Assembly (NCBI GenBank): GCA_001302245.1
Contig: LGYU01000009.1
Span: 472,744 to 536,743, forward strand
Length of the DNA stretch: 64,000 nucleotides
Direction of reading: 5' to 3'
Source: Chitinophagaceae bacterium PMP191F
GTDB taxonomy: Bacteria > Bacteroidota > Bacteroidia > Chitinophagales > Chitinophagaceae
Made by a program: the position numbers and the translations under genes. Shown in pieces: positions 15,895-25,100 of the stretch. The notes beneath the pieces are model-generated. The model was not told the DNA's origin. It made no database searches and saw only the letters and a program-made list of their open reading frames with translations. Position 1 is the stretch's first letter. Each line of letters begins with the position of its first letter.

Positions 15895-18363
15895 TTAATT
15901 ATTTGTTTTTTTCTTATTTAATGAAAACTGAATCCTTTCTCTGAGATCTGAAAGATGTACTTTTGTTAAAGAATCTTTGGACGATCGTAATTTTTGGATA
16001 ATTTCATGGTCAAGCGTCTTTAACTCCGCTTTAAGCAACGAATAAACGTCTGTATTTAAATTATAAAATGGACTGCTACCTGATTTGTCGGGAGTGTCTA
16101 ATACGCTTGCAATTTGAGTTACATATGCCTTTTGAAGATTTCTTCTGTATATGTCAATTGTAGAATTATTTTTGAGTTCACCCCAGATACAATTGTGCAG
16201 ATCAGATAAGTATTCGCTCATGTTATATGACTTTCCTTCCTGATTTGTTTGAAATCTTATAAGCGCAGCAAATAATTCATGGTTGATCAGTCTGGCAAGT
16301 ACGTTTTGTTGTATTTGAAGTATTTCATACGGACCACCACCGCCTCTTACTGAATATAGTCTTTCATCAAGAAGCCAGATTGGTGTTTGAAACAGGTTGT
16401 CTTTTAAAAAAACGATGGCTTTCTTTTGTTTTTCTTTGGAGAGAAATTCCCAAATAACCCCTTTTTGATCCATCGTAATGGGTGTATACAAACGTGCGCC
16501 AATGTATTTGATTACATGAGATAAATAAGTGTTGAACTGTTTAAGTATAAGATTATAGCTTTGCTCTACATTTGAATAGTCTTCTCCTGGTTTATTTGCC
16601 CATGTAACAATGTTGGGCATTATTCTTTGTAAGTTTTTAATGCCATAATATCCTGCTTTCATTGCATCATCACCAAGATCTTCAGATTGACATCGAGGAT
16701 CCGTGGCCGCTCTTTCTGTTCCAAACCATAATCTTTTGTCTTTTTCAACTGTATTAATAATCCATTCATTTAGGAATTTTTTTTCGTCAAAGGCATCTTT
16801 AAATTGGGGCAGCCACCTATATCCCCAGTCAATTGCCCATTCATCATATATACCAATTCTTGGAAATATTCCCTTTTCTGTTATTTTGTCTTCTGGCTGT
16901 GCTACATAATTAAATCTTGCATAGTCCATTATGGAGGGGCATATGCCATTTTTTTCAACCCAGTTTTTATTTCTGAGACTGTCAACAGGAACAGAAAAGC
17001 TTGCGCCAAAATTATGAGCCAAGCCAAGTGTATGACCAATTTCGTGTGATGCTACAAATTGAATTAATTTACCCATTAATGAATCGTCAAACTCTATTTT
17101 CCTTGCTCTTGGATCAATTGCTGAAGCTTGTATAAAATACCAATCATGTAACAACTGCATTACATTGTGATGCCAGTTAACATGGCTTTCCAAAATTTCT
17201 CCGGTTCTGGGATCATGTATGTTGGGACCGCTTGCATTTTCGATTCTTGATGGTTTATAGACTATGGCTGAATGTCTCACATCTTCAAGACTCCATGTAC
17301 TGTCTTCTTGTTTGCTGGGAGCTTCTTTTGCATAAATAGCATTTTTAAAACCGGCTTTATTAAATGCTTTGTTCCAGGCATTAACCCCCTGTATTAAGTA
17401 AGGTACCCATTTTTTAGGTGTAGCCGGATCAATGTAGAAAATAATTGGTTTTTGGGGTTCTACAAGTTCTCCATGCAGGTATTTTTGAATGTCCTCTTCA
17501 CGAGGCTCAAGCCTCCATCTTGTAATTATGTTTGTAATATCTACACTTTGAGGAGTTTTGTCATAGTCTATGTATTCATGAAAGAAATAACCGACCCGAC
17601 GGTCATATAGCCTGGCCTTCATAGGATTTGTTGGTAACAAAATAATGGAGCTATTGAGCTCAAATGTAGCATTGAAGCCTGCAATTGTTTTTTGATAAGT
17701 CTTTATAGTTTTTATCTCAATATTAGTAGGGAAGGTTCTAATAGTTTCTATATATGATTTGTCTGGTTGATAAGTTCCAAGAAATAGATTGGTTTTCGCT
17801 TGCAGATCAAAAAAGAAGATCGTATTGTCTGAGCTTAAATAGTCCGTTACATCGATAATAGAACCCTTGCCATTTTGAGAATAGGCTTTAATGTCGAATG
17901 CAGCAACAATGGGTTGTAGATTTGATTTTTCAAGAGCATTATATAAGCCGTTTTCACTGGAGTCCCTGGATCTGTCAACAAATAAAATACTCCTGATGAA
18001 AATTTTATTGTTACCTCCCCGTGAGAAACGAATAATGTTTTCGCCTATTTCGTCCCCAGCATATCCAAGCATGAAGCGGTCTGTGGATCTCGTATCAGCA
18101 GCAGACTTTGATATCCGATTAGCTACCAGGATATCCTTTTCTAATAATGAATCTCCTATTTCAAAATAATATCTTTCGTCTAATTTATGGATATTAAACA
18201 AGCCTTTATTGGTAATTACCTTACTATTTATTAATTCTTCATACTTTTTAGGTTTTGCTGATGATCGTGTAGCTGAATCTAATTTAGGCTTGGTGTCTTG
18301 TCTTCCGAATAAGTAACATGGACATAGAAATACTAGTGCCAGTAGTTTAAAGAACAATTTCAT
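15895..18363 (-). CDS. Secreted zinc-dependent metalloprotease (DUF5117/DUF5118, M10-like)
   Basis: 822 residues with a signal peptide. The order is that of Bacteroidota zinc-dependent metalloproteases: a DUF5118-like segment (about 45-95, GLFNIHKLDERYYFEIGDSLL), a DUF5117-like beta-rich domain (about 100-290), and a catalytic metzincin-type domain with HEIGHTLGLAHN at about residues 438-449. It supplies three zinc-binding His and the catalytic Glu. The RHSAIVYKPSR and SIMDYARFNYVAQPED segments (Met-turn region) also fit. It is the last gene of the SusC-SusD-protease series on the minus strand, 30 bases after the SusD stop, so it probably cuts proteins whose fragments the SusCD pair imports. 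Cell location is periplasmic or surface. Confidence 0.9.
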   Translation of the reverse strand: MKLFFKLLALVFLCPCYLFGRQDTKPKLDSATRSSAKPKKYEELINSKVITNKGLFNIHKLDERYYFEIGDSLLEKDILVANRISKSAADTRSTDRFMLGYAGDEIGENIIRFSRGGNNKIFIRSILFVDRSRDSSENGLYNALEKSNLQPIVAAFDIKAYSQNGKGSIIDVTDYLSSDNTIFFFDLQAKTNLFLGTYQPDKSYIETIRTFPTNIEIKTIKTYQKTIAGFNATFELNSSIILLPTNPMKARLYDRRVGYFFHEYIDYDKTPQSVDITNIITRWRLEPREEDIQKYLHGELVEPQKPIIFYIDPATPKKWVPYLIQGVNAWNKAFNKAGFKNAIYAKEAPSKQEDSTWSLEDVRHSAIVYKPSRIENASGPNIHDPRTGEILESHVNWHHNVMQLLHDWYFIQASAIDPRARKIEFDDSLMGKLIQFVASHEIGHTLGLAHNFGASFSVPVDSLRNKNWVEKNGICPSIMDYARFNYVAQPEDKITEKGIFPRIGIYDEWAIDWGYRWLPQFKDAFDEKKFLNEWIINTVEKDKRLWFGTERAATDPRCQSEDLGDDAMKAGYYGIKNLQRIMPNIVTWANKPGEDYSNVEQSYNLILKQFNTYLSHVIKYIGARLYTPITMDQKGVIWEFLSKEKQKKAIVFLKDNLFQTPIWLLDERLYSVRGGGGPYEILQIQQNVLARLINHELFAALIRFQTNQEGKSYNMSEYLSDLHNCIWGELKNNSTIDIYRRNLQKAYVTQIASVLDTPDKSGSSPFYNLNTDVYSLLKAELKTLDHEIIQKLRSSKDSLTKVHLSDLRERIQFSLNKKKTNN

Positions 18364-18393
18364 TATTGTGGTTTTTCTTTTTGTAAGGTCTGT

Positions 18394-19779
18394 CTATCTG
18401 GGATTTTGCTGTAGATTGGTAAGGTTAATAACTTCTTTAGGTATTAATAAAACCCATCTGTTGTCATTGGGGGGGAGGGTGTATTCAATTCCATTAATAA
18501 TTCTTCTTAACGTAATATTTGCACCTTCTAGATTCAATCTTCGTAGATCAGTCCATCTAAGTCCCCGAAAAACTAGTTCTTTTCTCCTCTCTGCCAACAC
18601 AAGATTTAGAGCATCTGTTGATGATGTTGAGGTGTAGTTAATGAATTTTCCGGATCTCCATCTTGTTTTTAGAAGTGTATTAAGCCATTTCATTGATTCT
18701 TCTATGTTTTCGCTTCTGGCTGCACATTCGGCTTTGGTAAGATATAATTCGTCTGTTACAATCCCGTCGAAGGGGGCATAAGTATTAGAAGTTCCTTCGT
18801 AGCTGCCCTGAAACCCATAACTGCCATCTGTATTTGCTTTAAAATAGACTATTTTTCTAAGGTCAACAGAATCATATGATTTTATAAGAACAGAGTCAAT
18901 TTTTGCTACTGTATTAAGTAGTATTGTATGATAAGTAGGCCGGTTAAAGTATATTATCTCAGGGTTGAATAGGGTGATAGGAGGATTTTTTACAGGAACC
19001 AATGTGTTGTAGTCGATAAGGAAACTGTTTCTTTTGAGGGCAGAATCAGCGTATTTATTTGCATTGTTATAATCTCTCATTGAAAGATATACTCTTGCTA
19101 GCGTTCCAAAGGCTGCCGCTTTTGTTGGACGTGTTGGATAAATAGCTGTTTCAGGCAAAAGTGTTGTGGATAATATTAAATCCGATATAATCTGGTCATA
19201 TGTTTGCTTTACTGTAGAACGAGCTGATGGCGTATTGATATTTGAGTTTAGACGTAAAACAATACCAGGATTATCTACGTATTGGCTGGCGTATGGCAGA
19301 CAATAGTGTTGTGCAATTTCAAAGAACGTGAATGCCCTGATAAAAAGAGCAGCACCTTTTATGGTATTTCTGTAAATGCCTTCACTTTCGTTGTATGAAA
19401 TTAGTTCGAGTTGATCTAAAACTACATTTGAGTAGTATACTGGGCCTTTGTATGGCGTATACCAATTGTTATAGTAAGTAGCATCTTTATCCCATATGTA
19501 ATTTGTTTTGTCATCTGGAGGGCGAGTGTTGTATGATGTTGTGGTAATGTAATAATTGTCAGATAATGATTCCATTAATTGTGGGCCCATTTGGTTTATT
19601 TGCGTATATGAGTCCAGTATTGCCTGCATATCGTCAAGAGTAGAGGGAGTCTTTATTGATTGCACTGGTTTTGTATCCAGGTATTTTTTACAGCTTAGCA
19701 AAAGGCAAAATGACAGGCTTGCCAACAAGTAATAACAATGCTTTAGAGATACATGTATACTTATATATGCTTTGTTCAT
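18394..19779 (-). CDS. SusD/RagB-family lipoprotein
   Basis: 461 residues. The lipobox Cys is residue 30 (LLSCKKYLDTKP). SusD-like helical repeats follow, with IKGAALFIRAFTFFEIAQHY (about 134-153) and a C-terminal LNLVLAERRKELVFRGLRWTDLRRLN, the typical SusD closing motif. The gene lies between the STN-SusC gene (22-base gap) and the metalloprotease. SusD caps the SusC barrel and binds its substrate at the surface. The coupling with a secreted protease suggests peptides rather than glycans, by context only. Confidence 0.93.
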   Translation of the reverse strand: MNKAYISIHVSLKHCYYLLASLSFCLLLSCKKYLDTKPVQSIKTPSTLDDMQAILDSYTQINQMGPQLMESLSDNYYITTTSYNTRPPDDKTNYIWDKDATYYNNWYTPYKGPVYYSNVVLDQLELISYNESEGIYRNTIKGAALFIRAFTFFEIAQHYCLPYASQYVDNPGIVLRLNSNINTPSARSTVKQTYDQIISDLILSTTLLPETAIYPTRPTKAAAFGTLARVYLSMRDYNNANKYADSALKRNSFLIDYNTLVPVKNPPITLFNPEIIYFNRPTYHTILLNTVAKIDSVLIKSYDSVDLRKIVYFKANTDGSYGFQGSYEGTSNTYAPFDGIVTDELYLTKAECAARSENIEESMKWLNTLLKTRWRSGKFINYTSTSSTDALNLVLAERRKELVFRGLRWTDLRRLNLEGANITLRRIINGIEYTLPPNDNRWVLLIPKEVINLTNLQQNPR

Positions 19780-19801
19780 GTTCTTCGTTTTAAATGTTAA
19801 A

Positions 19802-22800
19802 CTATAAGCCCAGATTGAAGCCTAATGTATATGATCGGGAAGGAGGTAGCATTATATCGCTTGTTCCGCCTGTAAAGTCAGGATCAAGTTTGTTTCTATT
19901 GGCTCTCCATATGATTACGTTCATATTGTTTATGTATCCAAAAAACTGTAAGCTTTTAATAACGGATGCTTTCTTTCTGGTATTTACGTTGTATGATATT
20001 CTGATGTCCTGCAATCTGATATGATCACCTTTAAGAATATTTACTTCGGATTTACTATAAAATTCATCACGATTAAAGTCTCCAGGGAAATTCATTGATG
20101 GGACAGTGGTATGTGTTTCATCACCAGCTTTTTGCCACCTTAAATAATAATCGCTGTGTGTAGACCAGTTGGCATAGAGGTCATTATACCTGATTGTGGG
20201 TTTTCTGAAATAATAAGCAAGCCTGTAGGTGATATTTGCTGATAGTGAAATACCTTTCCACGTAAAGCTATTCATTAAAAATCCTGAATACTGAGGGATA
20301 GCAGAGCCATTAAAAACCTGGTGGTTTAATGAGTCGTTAAAAATGTTTACGTAGTCTTTGCTGATCTGGCCATTTAGATAACCGCGGGGATCTCCGTTAT
20401 TGGGATCAAGGCCAGCCCATTTGTAGCTTGATAATCCCCATGCTAATTGGCCTTCATTTGGATTGATGCCGTAATCAAGATATTGGCTTGCTTTAAAGCC
20501 CCCGCCTGAGTATTTTGTAACAATTGTTTTACTATATGAAAGCGAGAAATTAGTTTCCCAGTTAAGTGTTCCCTGAAGATTGACAGAGTTGATTAATAAA
20601 TCCAATCCGTTAGTTTTTAAGCTAGCTGAATTGACAGCATAAGAAGCAATACCTGTTGTTACATCAAAAGGTATTTGAGAAATTAGGTCTTTGGGCTTTT
20701 TTTGATACCATTCTATAGATCCGGTAATTCTGCTCTTGATAAGGGCATATTCAAGTCCAATATTAACTGTTCTTACTTCTTCCCATCTTAAATCCGGATT
20801 AGGAGCGTCACCGATGATTGCATTCCTTAAATTTGTAAGACTCAGTGTGCTATATCCAATTGTGGGAAGCCCCGTTCTCGCATTGTCTACATTGCCCATA
20901 TATCCGTATGAGGCTTTTAGTTTTAAGTAAGGTAGCCAATTGATATTGAAAAAGCTTTCTCTGGTAATATCCCAGCTTACGCCTGCAGACCATAAGGGTT
21001 TCCATTTGTTTCTCGTGGCAACCCCAAATACGTTTGTGCCGTCCCTTCTGGCTGAGGCATAAACTGTATATTTTTTTAGATAGGAGTATGATGCATTTGC
21101 CAATACAGAAACAAATCTGTTACGGGTGCCTTCAGAAATTGAACTTCCCTGTGGTATTGTTCCAGAGCCAATCCCTGCATAAAAAGGAAACCTCGTGGAG
21201 TAGTCTAATCCTGTTGAATAAGTGAGATTTGTTTCATTATAACCATAGAATTTATTCCCGTTGCTATTACTACTATTTTCTGATATCTCACCAACAATCA
21301 TGGCACTTATGTCGTGTTTACTTTTCCATGTGTTTTGAAAACTTAACTGACCTCTTATGTTGTGACTTTGTTGTTGTGAATTGAGGATGTTTAAAATTGG
21401 ACCGATCGGTATTGGATTTCTTAGTGCAGGGGTAGCCTGGTTAAAATTTGTATATAAATTGATTGTGTTTCTGGTGGCATAGCTTTGTAAACTTTGAAGA
21501 TTTCTATTTGCACCTATCTGATTGATGAATTGATATTTTATATCTGCTTTTAACCATGATGTTAATTTGTACGATCCTCCAAGGCTCAAGCGAATAGTTT
21601 TTGTTCTGGTTACATTGTTAGCGTATTTTATTTCATCCAGGGGTCTGTAATGCCAGTCAAGCAATTTGCCTCCGCCAGTTGTATCTATAAACGATTGGGC
21701 ATAGCCAAAAGGTATTGCGAGGCTATTCCCATAATCATCTGCCAATCTTGCATATGGATATAAGGTTGTTTTTCCACCTCCGGTACCTATTGGATAGTTG
21801 AATCCAGTAGCTCTTGAGTTAATTTGACCGATATTTATACCTATTTCAAATTCTGAATTTTTAACAGGTCTAAAAATATTGACGGAGTTAATTGTGAATT
21901 GTTCACTGGGTTTTGCTCCTCTGACATTCGGATAGGAATTGTTGAATCCTGCCGACAAACTATAACTGAATATATTATTGCCGCCGTTGATGTTCAAATA
22001 ATGTTGTTGCGATATAGGTGCTTTGAAAATATATTTATTGTAGTCATTGTTAATGTGGTAATTTCTTAATGCAGTAATTTGATTTGTGGCTTCTGTTTGA
22101 GTTATTAGTCCTCTTCTTTGTTTATAAAGAATTTCTACTACCGGTGACCAAAGATAAAATTGGGGAAAAGCAAGAATGTCGTCATAGTAACCTTTTGAGA
22201 ATAACTGTTGTTCTACATCGATAAAGTCAGTGCTGGCCATTTGAGGATAGTAGGAAAGGTCAGGCTTGTCTTGTATTGTTACATTAGAGCTAAGAGTGAC
22301 TCTAAGGGGTTGATTAAAACGACCTTTTTTTGTATTAATAACAATTACCCCATTACCAGCCCGGACGCCCCACACGGATGCAGCAGCAGCATCTTTAAGT
22401 ATAGTTACATCAAGGACATCGTTAGGGTTAAGCGTGGTAAGATCTCCGGTGAAAGGGAAGTTGTCAACAATAACGAGTGGGTCAAAGGCTGGTAACGCAC
22501 CATTGGCTCTATTACCAAGAGTACTGATGCCTCGTATTTGGATTCCTGCATTTACGCTTTTTTTGTTGAATAAAACACCAGGAACCGTACCGTCAAGGCG
22601 GTCAAGAATGTTCATGCCTGCTCTTCTTGCGTATGCTGCACTGTCCAGTTTAGAAGAGGAACCTACAAATCTTTCTTTTACAATATTTTGATAACCTGTA
22701 CTTACAACTGTAACCTCTTGTGCTTCTGCAATTTTATACGATACAACAATGTTTATATACTCCTGTGTTCCGACTTTTATTTCTTTATACTCTGTATTAA

Positions 22801-23332
22801 CTGATGAAATAATTAGTGTAGCATTAGGATTTACTTCTTTTAGTTCAAACTCTCCTTTTTCGTTAGTGGTGGTTCCTGTTTTTGTTCCTTTAATAGTTAC
22901 GCTTGCTGCAATTACTGGTTCCCCTTTTTCCGTTACCACTTTCCCCCTTACTGTCATCAAGGGAGAAGGCGTATTGGTTTCGGGATGGTATTCTACATAT
23001 ATCACTTTGTCGGTAACCTGGAACCGGAATGGCGTATTGCGGAAAATGACCTGGAGGGCTTCAGTGAGATCTGCATTTTTAATATCTACTGACAGCGGGG
23101 CGATTTTTGTGTCCCATGATTTATCGAACATGAAGCTGTAACCTGTTTGCTGGTAGATGTCCATCAGTAGCGCCGAGGGCGTCGCATTTTGCCTGGAAAT
23201 AGTAATCTTCTGCGCTTCGGTACTGGCAGCTAATTGCAGACTGATAAAAAGAAAAAGCAGAGACAATTTCATAATCCTGGTTAGTTTACGGTAACAGGTA
23301 GCCCTTTCAGCCCCTGAGCAGTGATTTTTCAT
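19802..23332 (-). CDS. SusC/RagA-family TonB-linked transporter with N-terminal STN domain
   Basis: 1176 residues from the preferred ATG at 23332; the frame continues to 23377, giving 15 more unlikely residues. The signal sequence (LSLLFLFISLQLAASTEAQ) follows about 20 basic, Cys-containing residues. The STN domain spans about 42-110, a carboxypeptidase-regulatory-like domain about 125-200, and the plug carries DPLVIVDNFPF and LKDAAAASVWGVRAGNGVIVI. A SusC barrel makes up the rest. The STN ties it to the FecR (25101) and sigma factor (26423) upstream, but a separate STN protein lies in between. SusD and a metalloprotease follow. A hairpin reading as a plus-strand terminator sits in its 5' region. 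Confidence 0.94.
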   Translation of the reverse strand: MKNHCSGAERATCYRKLTRIMKLSLLFLFISLQLAASTEAQKITISRQNATPSALLMDIYQQTGYSFMFDKSWDTKIAPLSVDIKNADLTEALQVIFRNTPFRFQVTDKVIYVEYHPETNTPSPLMTVRGKVVTEKGEPVIAASVTIKGTKTGTTTNEKGEFELKEVNPNATLIISSVNTEYKEIKVGTQEYINIVVSYKIAEAQEVTVVSTGYQNIVKERFVGSSSKLDSAAYARRAGMNILDRLDGTVPGVLFNKKSVNAGIQIRGISTLGNRANGALPAFDPLVIVDNFPFTGDLTTLNPNDVLDVTILKDAAAASVWGVRAGNGVIVINTKKGRFNQPLRVTLSSNVTIQDKPDLSYYPQMASTDFIDVEQQLFSKGYYDDILAFPQFYLWSPVVEILYKQRRGLITQTEATNQITALRNYHINNDYNKYIFKAPISQQHYLNINGGNNIFSYSLSAGFNNSYPNVRGAKPSEQFTINSVNIFRPVKNSEFEIGINIGQINSRATGFNYPIGTGGGKTTLYPYARLADDYGNSLAIPFGYAQSFIDTTGGGKLLDWHYRPLDEIKYANNVTRTKTIRLSLGGSYKLTSWLKADIKYQFINQIGANRNLQSLQSYATRNTINLYTNFNQATPALRNPIPIGPILNILNSQQQSHNIRGQLSFQNTWKSKHDISAMIVGEISENSSNSNGNKFYGYNETNLTYSTGLDYSTRFPFYAGIGSGTIPQGSSISEGTRNRFVSVLANASYSYLKKYTVYASARRDGTNVFGVATRNKWKPLWSAGVSWDITRESFFNINWLPYLKLKASYGYMGNVDNARTGLPTIGYSTLSLTNLRNAIIGDAPNPDLRWEEVRTVNIGLEYALIKSRITGSIEWYQKKPKDLISQIPFDVTTGIASYAVNSASLKTNGLDLLINSVNLQGTLNWETNFSLSYSKTIVTKYSGGGFKASQYLDYGINPNEGQLAWGLSSYKWAGLDPNNGDPRGYLNGQISKDYVNIFNDSLNHQVFNGSAIPQYSGFLMNSFTWKGISLSANITYRLAYYFRKPTIRYNDLYANWSTHSDYYLRWQKAGDETHTTVPSMNFPGDFNRDEFYSKSEVNILKGDHIRLQDIRISYNVNTRKKASVIKSLQFFGYINNMNVIIWRANRNKLDPDFTGGTSDIMLPPSRSYTLGFNLGL

Positions 23333-23387
23333 GTACTTTTGCTTTGGGATGAATGTATTTGTTCGCGCAATGCACAAATCCTGATGA

Positions 23388-23421
23388 GCCGGTTACATCG
23401 TCACATGTAACTGGCTTTTTT
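23388..23421 (+). terminator. Terminator-like hairpin oriented opposite to the adjacent susC-like gene
   Basis: GCCGGTTACAT/ATGTAACTGGC (23388-23398 with 23405-23415) pairs with one internal mismatch and is followed by six T residues (23416-23421) on the plus strand. No plus-strand gene ends nearby. On the minus strand the same element is an A-run plus stem-loop in the 5' leader of the SusC gene, 56 bases before its ATG. It may terminate antisense transcription or fold in the leader mRNA. Confidence 0.6.
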
Positions 23422-24092
23422 CATTAAATAAGGTTGTAGACAAGCCCCGTTGTGGGAGAAAGATGATGTGTTGGTACGCGGAAATAACAGGAGTGCTCTG
23501 TCAAATTAAGCAATCTGACAAACATCTGCAATACTAACCAGCGATGCTACACTAACCACTTTCAATAATGGCTTTTGCATGGATTGGATATAACATAGAA
23601 CCGGTGGCTTTCACAGGCGTCTCTAAGGACGATAATCTGTTTATTGGTATACACCTGGCTGTGTGGCACAATGTCTCCATTTATTTGTGCACCTGCAAGC
23701 TGTTAACCCTTCGTATTTTTACGAATGATACAGACCATGAAAAACAAAGTTCTTATGATGATTTTTAACCCCCTCCGGAATACTCTTAAGAAGATAGGAA
23801 CAGGCAGGCCAGCGCGTATAAGGCGCACAAAAAGGGGCGCTTGCTTACAATGACTAGCGTTGATGTCCGTCTTCCTGTAAGGATAGATACAGAATCGTAC
23901 TTTTCATTGCATAAAAAGTCACGGTTTCTTAAAATAAATTTTACTATTTGTTCATATTGGAGCCTTTCTGCCCATATAGGGTAGGATATGTTGAAAAGAT
24001 TATGGCCTGAAAGCCTGTTCCATATAACACATTTATGTTGTCGCAGCAACTGTCCGTGAGTGGTACTATGAAAGAAGAATATAGGAGTTTAT
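23422..24092. other. 671-base region without a supported gene; short repeats near 23533-23558
   Basis: The octamer ACTAACCA occurs at 23533-23540 and again at 23551-23558, 18 bases apart, a spacing close to two helical turns. A 24-codon minus-strand ORF (23580-23506, MQKPLLKVVSVASLVSIADV then Cys-Gln-Ile-Ala) overlaps both repeats and precedes the SusC gene. Its status is unclear. No remains of a SusC barrel were found here in any minus-strand frame, although the gene just upstream encodes only the front of such a protein. Confidence 0.35.
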
Positions 24093-24746
24093 TTAAGGTG
24101 TATTGGGTAGTAGAGCCATTGTTTCTGTTTTTATACTGATACAGGGGTTTAAAAATATCCGGATAAATGTTTTACCATTTAATTTTATTTCCTGTACTGC
24201 CAGGTTTTTTCCTGAGAAGGAAAGTGTAGCATTGTTTTCTATATTATTGATCCTGAATTTGCCGTAGTGGTCTGTAGTGGTTGTTTTATTGTCTTCTATA
24301 GCCGTTACCACCACACCTTCTACCGGCCCTTCGTTTTCTATGGCAACCGTCCCTTCTATGTTCAACCGGTCTGAGACTGCCATTTGTTTTTTCAGCGAGA
24401 TGATGATGAGGTCTTTATCCAGCTCATATTCCAGTGGCTGACCTTTAAAAATGATCTCCAGCACAACAGACAGTTTTGCATTGGTTACATTGATCGTAAC
24501 CGGTTTGGTAAGGCTACCCCATTGAGCGTCCATCGTAAAGCTAATGCCTGCCTGTTTCCTGATCTCCAGCAGGCAATTTATGAGGCTGGCGTCTTTCTTG
24601 TTTAATGAAATGCGATTAGGGCCTGTTGCGTATGTATACATTGTTACCCCTATAAATATTACCAGCAACAATATCCTGCTGCATACTGTATGTTTTTGTA
24701 TATAGCCTGGATTCCAACCCCGTGAAAAGATCTTAGCGTAGCGCAT
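24093..24746 (-). CDS. Stand-alone STN plus carboxypeptidase-regulatory-like domain protein (SusC front end without plug or barrel)
   Basis: 217 residues. An N-terminal hydrophobic segment (about 25-41, LLLVIFIGVTMYTYATG) precedes an STN domain (about 46-115, LLEIRKQAGISFTMDAQW ... LEYELDKDLIIISL) and a beta domain at about 125-200 (IEGTVAIENEGPVEGVVVTA ... DHYGKFRINNIENNATLSF). It ends within 15 residues, where a SusC plug would begin. The product therefore has the signalling module of a SusC transporter without the transporter. It lies between fecR (25101) and a full STN-SusC (23332). It may be a separate periplasmic ligand for FecR, or the stub of a deleted receptor. Confidence 0.8.
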   Translation of the reverse strand: MRYAKIFSRGWNPGYIQKHTVCSRILLLVIFIGVTMYTYATGPNRISLNKKDASLINCLLEIRKQAGISFTMDAQWGSLTKPVTINVTNAKLSVVLEIIFKGQPLEYELDKDLIIISLKKQMAVSDRLNIEGTVAIENEGPVEGVVVTAIEDNKTTTTDHYGKFRINNIENNATLSFSGKNLAVQEIKLNGKTFIRIFLNPCISIKTETMALLPNTP

Positions 24747-25100
24747 AAAGCGTTATTTAATAAAATAATCAATGCGATGACTCGGTAAAAGATATATCTG
24801 TTACCGGTATGGCGGTAACGGCAAACGTTTGGTTGGTACTGTTGTGTGGAATCCCTGGTATTACCCGGAATGATGCAGCAAATATACGCAGGAAGCCAGC
24901 TTCCTCCGGTATCGGGGTTTTCAATGGAATGGCATTTCGTTACATACAGACACTGGTTGCACGTTGAAGCTGACAAAAGTCTCCACTGTTGTCAATATCT
25001 CTCCGGCACCGGAATCCCTGGTTGTAAGAAAAAATAGAATCCCTTATAGAACGTTGTCTATAGTATCGGTATAATAAAAAAGATAATTACTGAATTATAA
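24747..25100. promoter_or_regulatory. Intergenic region with a 7-bp perfect hairpin upstream of the stand-alone STN gene
   Basis: GTTACCG (24800-24806) and CGGTAAC (24813-24819) form a perfect inverted repeat with a 6-base loop, 54 bases upstream of the minus-strand start at 24746. It could be an operator or a leader hairpin. Nothing else is recognisable in the 354 bases. Confidence 0.35.

Noticed and set aside
24093..24746. Simple frameshift of a full SusC gene
   Set aside because: The 670 bases downstream of the stop contain no plug or barrel segment in any minus-strand frame, so the missing part is not merely out of frame.
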